This document shows, piece by piece, positions 44,798 through 46,949 of a stretch of 46,949 bases of DNA. Source of the DNA: an uncultured Saprospiraceae bacterium (GTDB lineage Bacteria; Bacteroidota; Bacteroidia; Chitinophagales; Saprospiraceae); the NCBI GenBank assembly GCA_937125475.1, contig CAKZLL010000368.1:1-46949 (forward strand), written 5' to 3'. The first letter of the stretch is position 1. Each line of letters starts with the position of its first letter. The notes under the pieces are model-generated. The model had not been told where the DNA came from. It did not search any database and was given only the letters and a program-made list of their open reading frames with translations. The position numbers and the translations under genes were made by a program.

Positions 44798-45688
44798 TTA
44801 TCCGAATAAACCCGAACTCAAATAACGATCTCCACGATCACAAATAATACTAACAATTACCGCTGGTTCAGTTAATGATTTAGCTAATTCTAAAGCAATA
44901 AATCCTGCACCTCCGCTACTCATTCCTGCAAAAATGCCTGCTTCTTTTGCAAACCTTTGCGTCATACTTTTAGCTTGTTGTGTATTAACAAAACGAATAT
45001 CATCAACTCGATCTGGATTGTATATTCGGGGCAAAAATTCTGGCGACCACTTGCGAATACCAGGAATACGAGAGCCTTCTTCGGGCTGTGCGCCAATGAT
45101 TTGAACCGCTTTATTTTGCTCTTTTAGGAATTTGGAAGTTCCCATAATCGTCCCTGTCGTTCCCATACTAGAGACAAAATGCGTAATTTTACCACCTGTA
45201 TCTTTCCAAATTTCAGGTCCAGTTGTTTTGTAATGCGCCAGATAATTATCGTCATTACCAAATTGATTCAACATATAATAGCCTTCTTCATCAGCCATTT
45301 GTTGAGCAAGTGTCCGAGAATGTTCAATCGTTTTATTAATATCGGTCAAAATGACTTTTGCACCATAGGCTCTCATCGTATCGACGCGTTCTTTGGTCGC
45401 TTTTGCAGGCATTAAAACCGTCATATCCAACCCAAAAGAAGCCGAAACCATCGCCAAAGCAATCCCCGTATTTCCGCTTGTCGCTTCTACTAATTTGGTA
45501 TTTTTATTAATATCTCCACGCTTTAACGCTTCATTAATCATATTAAAAGCTGGTCGATCTTTGACGCTTCCTGCTGGATTATTGCCTTCGAGTTTGCCAT
45601 ACCAAGTTACATGATCTGGAATTTCTGGAAAGTTAATTTTAACTAACGGCGTATTTCCTATTAATTGACTGATGTTTTGTGCTGTCAT
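44798..45688 (-). CDS. cysM: Cysteine synthase (O-acetylserine sulfhydrylase B type)
   Basis: The 296-aa PLP enzyme has the motifs QLIGNTPLVKINF, GNNPAGSVKDRPA (PLP Lys43), EATSGNTGIALA and STGTTGTIMG-like SMGTTGTIMG. The length and the GNNPAGSVKDR variant fit the CysM branch. It joins O-acetylserine and sulfide (or thiosulfate) to make cysteine. The gene begins 3 bp after the stop of the serine acetyltransferase gene, so the two successive enzymes are made together. Confidence 0.93.
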   Translation of the reverse strand: MTAQNISQLIGNTPLVKINFPEIPDHVTWYGKLEGNNPAGSVKDRPAFNMINEALKRGDINKNTKLVEATSGNTGIALAMVSASFGLDMTVLMPAKATKERVDTMRAYGAKVILTDINKTIEHSRTLAQQMADEEGYYMLNQFGNDDNYLAHYKTTGPEIWKDTGGKITHFVSSMGTTGTIMGTSKFLKEQNKAVQIIGAQPEEGSRIPGIRKWSPEFLPRIYNPDRVDDIRFVNTQQAKSMTQRFAKEAGIFAGMSSGGAGFIALELAKSLTEPAVIVSIICDRGDRYLSSGLFG

Positions 45689-45691
45689 TGT

Positions 45692-46510
45692 TTATTTTTT
45701 CAAGTTTGTATCTAATATTTTTTGGTTGCCTTTTGCCGAATAATAGATTTTTGCGAAAGGTGCAACGCTTCTTGTTATCCAAACATTACCACCTATAATA
45801 CTGTTGTGTCCAATAATTGTTTCACCGCCTAAAATCGTCGCACCTGAATAAATCACGACATTATTTTCGATAGTCGGATGGCGTTTTTGTCGTGCCATTG
45901 ACTTATCAACGCTCAACGCACCTAACGTAACGCCTTGATAAATCTTGACATCATCACCTATTTTTGTCGTCGCACCAATCACTATTCCTGTGCCATGATC
46001 TATACAAAATCGTCGTCCTATCGTCGCACTCGGATGAATATCAATGCCTGTTTTTCCATGAGCAAACTCCGTAAAAATTCTAGGCAAATAAGGCACATCA
46101 AGACTACAAGCTAAATGGGCAATCCGATAAATTGCAATCGCAAAAAAACCAGGATAAGTCCGAATTACTTCTTTTTCATCAATTGCAGCAGGATCACCTT
46201 CAAGGATTGCTCGGCTATCTTCCAAACATTTTTCATAAATTTCGTCAAGACCACTAAAAAAACATTGACAAACACTCATCACGCTATTTCGTTGACAAGC
46301 TTCGGTCTTAATGAGCAATTTTTCAAAATCTAATTTCAATTGATTAAAGCGTGTTTCTACTTCAAGAGGAGAAGCAAATCGAATAGTATTAAGTTCAGGA
46401 AAAAGGAATTGTAACAAATCCGTCAAAAAAAGTTCAACTTCTTTCGATCCTGGAAAAGCTTTTGGTTGTTGATGAGCTTGATATATCTTTTTTAAAAATG
46501 CTTGTTTCAT
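45692..46510 (-). CDS. cysE: Serine O-acetyltransferase
   Basis: The 272-aa protein has a helical N-terminal half and a left-handed beta-helix from about residue 165: GIDIHPSATIGRRFCIDHGT, GIVIGATTKIGDDVKIYQGV, NNVVIYSGATILGGETIIG and SIIGGNVWITRSV. These hexapeptide repeats and the DHGTG catalytic His identify serine acetyltransferase, closest in layout to the longer EpsC/SAT type. It makes O-acetylserine for the adjacent CysM. The N-terminal half is longer than in some CysE proteins, without obvious extra domain. Confidence 0.93.
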   Translation of the reverse strand: MKQAFLKKIYQAHQQPKAFPGSKEVELFLTDLLQFLFPELNTIRFASPLEVETRFNQLKLDFEKLLIKTEACQRNSVMSVCQCFFSGLDEIYEKCLEDSRAILEGDPAAIDEKEVIRTYPGFFAIAIYRIAHLACSLDVPYLPRIFTEFAHGKTGIDIHPSATIGRRFCIDHGTGIVIGATTKIGDDVKIYQGVTLGALSVDKSMARQKRHPTIENNVVIYSGATILGGETIIGHNSIIGGNVWITRSVAPFAKIYYSAKGNQKILDTNLKK

Positions 46511-46595
46511 ACTTATATTATCAATACATGAACATATTTATAAGTATACATAATAAAATGGAAAAAGTTGGCTAATTCTAATTAGACTTTTAAAA

Positions 46596-46642
46596 GAAAA
46601 AGGCAATTCTAAACACCCAAGTATTTAGAATTGCCCTTTTTC
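46596..46642. terminator. Terminator between marC-like gene and cysE
   Basis: AAAAGGCAATTCTAAA and TTTAGAATTGCCCTTTT form a ~15-bp stem with an A/T run on each side, placed after the marC-like gene that runs leftward. Confidence 0.85.
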
Positions 46643-46678
46643 AGATTTTTAAAATTTATCCGATTTGTGTTCTTTTTG

Positions 46679-46949
46679 TTAAACGTAATTTCTAAACATC
46701 TGAATAGCAATCGCAATTAATAAAATTCCAAAAGTTTTACGCAAAGTAGCTAAAACCTGTGGCGAAATTTTTTGAGATAACCAGTCAGATGATTTTAAAA
46801 TAAAAAAGATAATCATCAGATTGATTAAAATTCCTGCTATGATACTATAATTATCATAATCCGCTTTTAAAGCAATAATCGTCGTCAATGTTCCTGCGCC
46901 TGCCGATAATGGACATGCACTCGGCACAATACTACCCGAGCCGCCTTCT
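46679..46949 (-). CDS. MarC family membrane protein, C-terminal part
   Basis: The frame runs off the right end of the window; only the last ~89 residues are seen. They begin EGGSGSIVPSACPLSAGAGT and continue with LTTIIALKADYDNYS, two hydrophobic helices (IIAGILINLMIIFFIL and TFGILLIAIAIQMF) and the stop. The P-x-A-x-P-L-x-A-G-x-G-T pattern is that of the MarC/UPF0056 inner-membrane family, whose function is uncertain. The GTG that begins the visible methionine-like start is internal, not the true start. Confidence 0.8.
   Translation of the reverse strand, partial: EGGSGSIVPSACPLSAGAGTLTTIIALKADYDNYSIIAGILINLMIIFFILKSSDWLSQKISPQVLATLRKTFGILLIAIAIQMFRNYV

Overview
This is an AT-rich (roughly one third G+C by eye) chromosomal window from a member of the Bacteroidota. 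The pointers are a PorP/SprF protein paired with an OmpA/PD40 protein, a type IX sorting tail on a secreted sulfatase, an ECF sigma factor coupled to a barrel-bearing partner, a CarB that stops before the allosteric domain, the rpsF-rpsR-rplI order, and a promoter of the Bacteroidota TTG/TAnnTTTG type. A Saprospiria- or Chitinophagia-like lineage would fit, but the species cannot be named from sequence alone. No rRNA, tRNA, CRISPR array, transposase or integrase was found.

Layout. 1-460 is a tandem array of three ~140 bp inverted-repeat units. 543-1528 is a broken leucine-rich-repeat/COR (Roco-type) gene that has lost its GTPase core and carries a second frameshift. 1559-2062 is an unknown protein. 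2203-7922 is a compact four-gene + strand operon, the most unusual part of the window: a triple-domain protein (two glycosyltransferase-like regions plus a kinase-like C terminus), a small M20 hydrolase without the lid domain, an asparagine-synthetase-type amidotransferase, and an arylamine N-acetyltransferase-like Cys-His-Asp enzyme. It looks like an undescribed biosynthetic cluster for an amide-containing, possibly glycosylated compound. A Crp/Fnr regulator, an SRPBCC protein and a DUF5989-SxtJ membrane pair follow (7959-9704).

From 10075 onward the content is mostly housekeeping and envelope: carB, an ornithine cyclodeaminase/mu-crystallin homologue, a sulfatase-Calx-beta-YHYH-T9SS fusion, a PaaZ-like bifunctional enzyme, a methionine-type aminotransferase, M1, M23 and S9 peptidases, a D-threonine-aldolase-like PLP enzyme, an ECF sigma factor with its envelope partner, RidA, a crotonase, a BatE-like TPR-SH3 protein, a HAD protein, the ribosomal S6-S18-L9 operon, the OmpA/PorP pair, an EndoU ribonuclease with a lamin-tail domain, hutI, a frameshifted YHYH lipoprotein gene, cysM-cysE and the C-terminal part of a MarC-family protein.

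Two dispersed repeat families sit in the intergenic regions, almost always at gene 3' ends: a GAGAATTGA/CCTGAGTTGG family (six copies) and an AAGGATCGGATCTC hairpin family (three copies). Many convergent gene pairs also have ordinary stem-loop plus T-run terminators.
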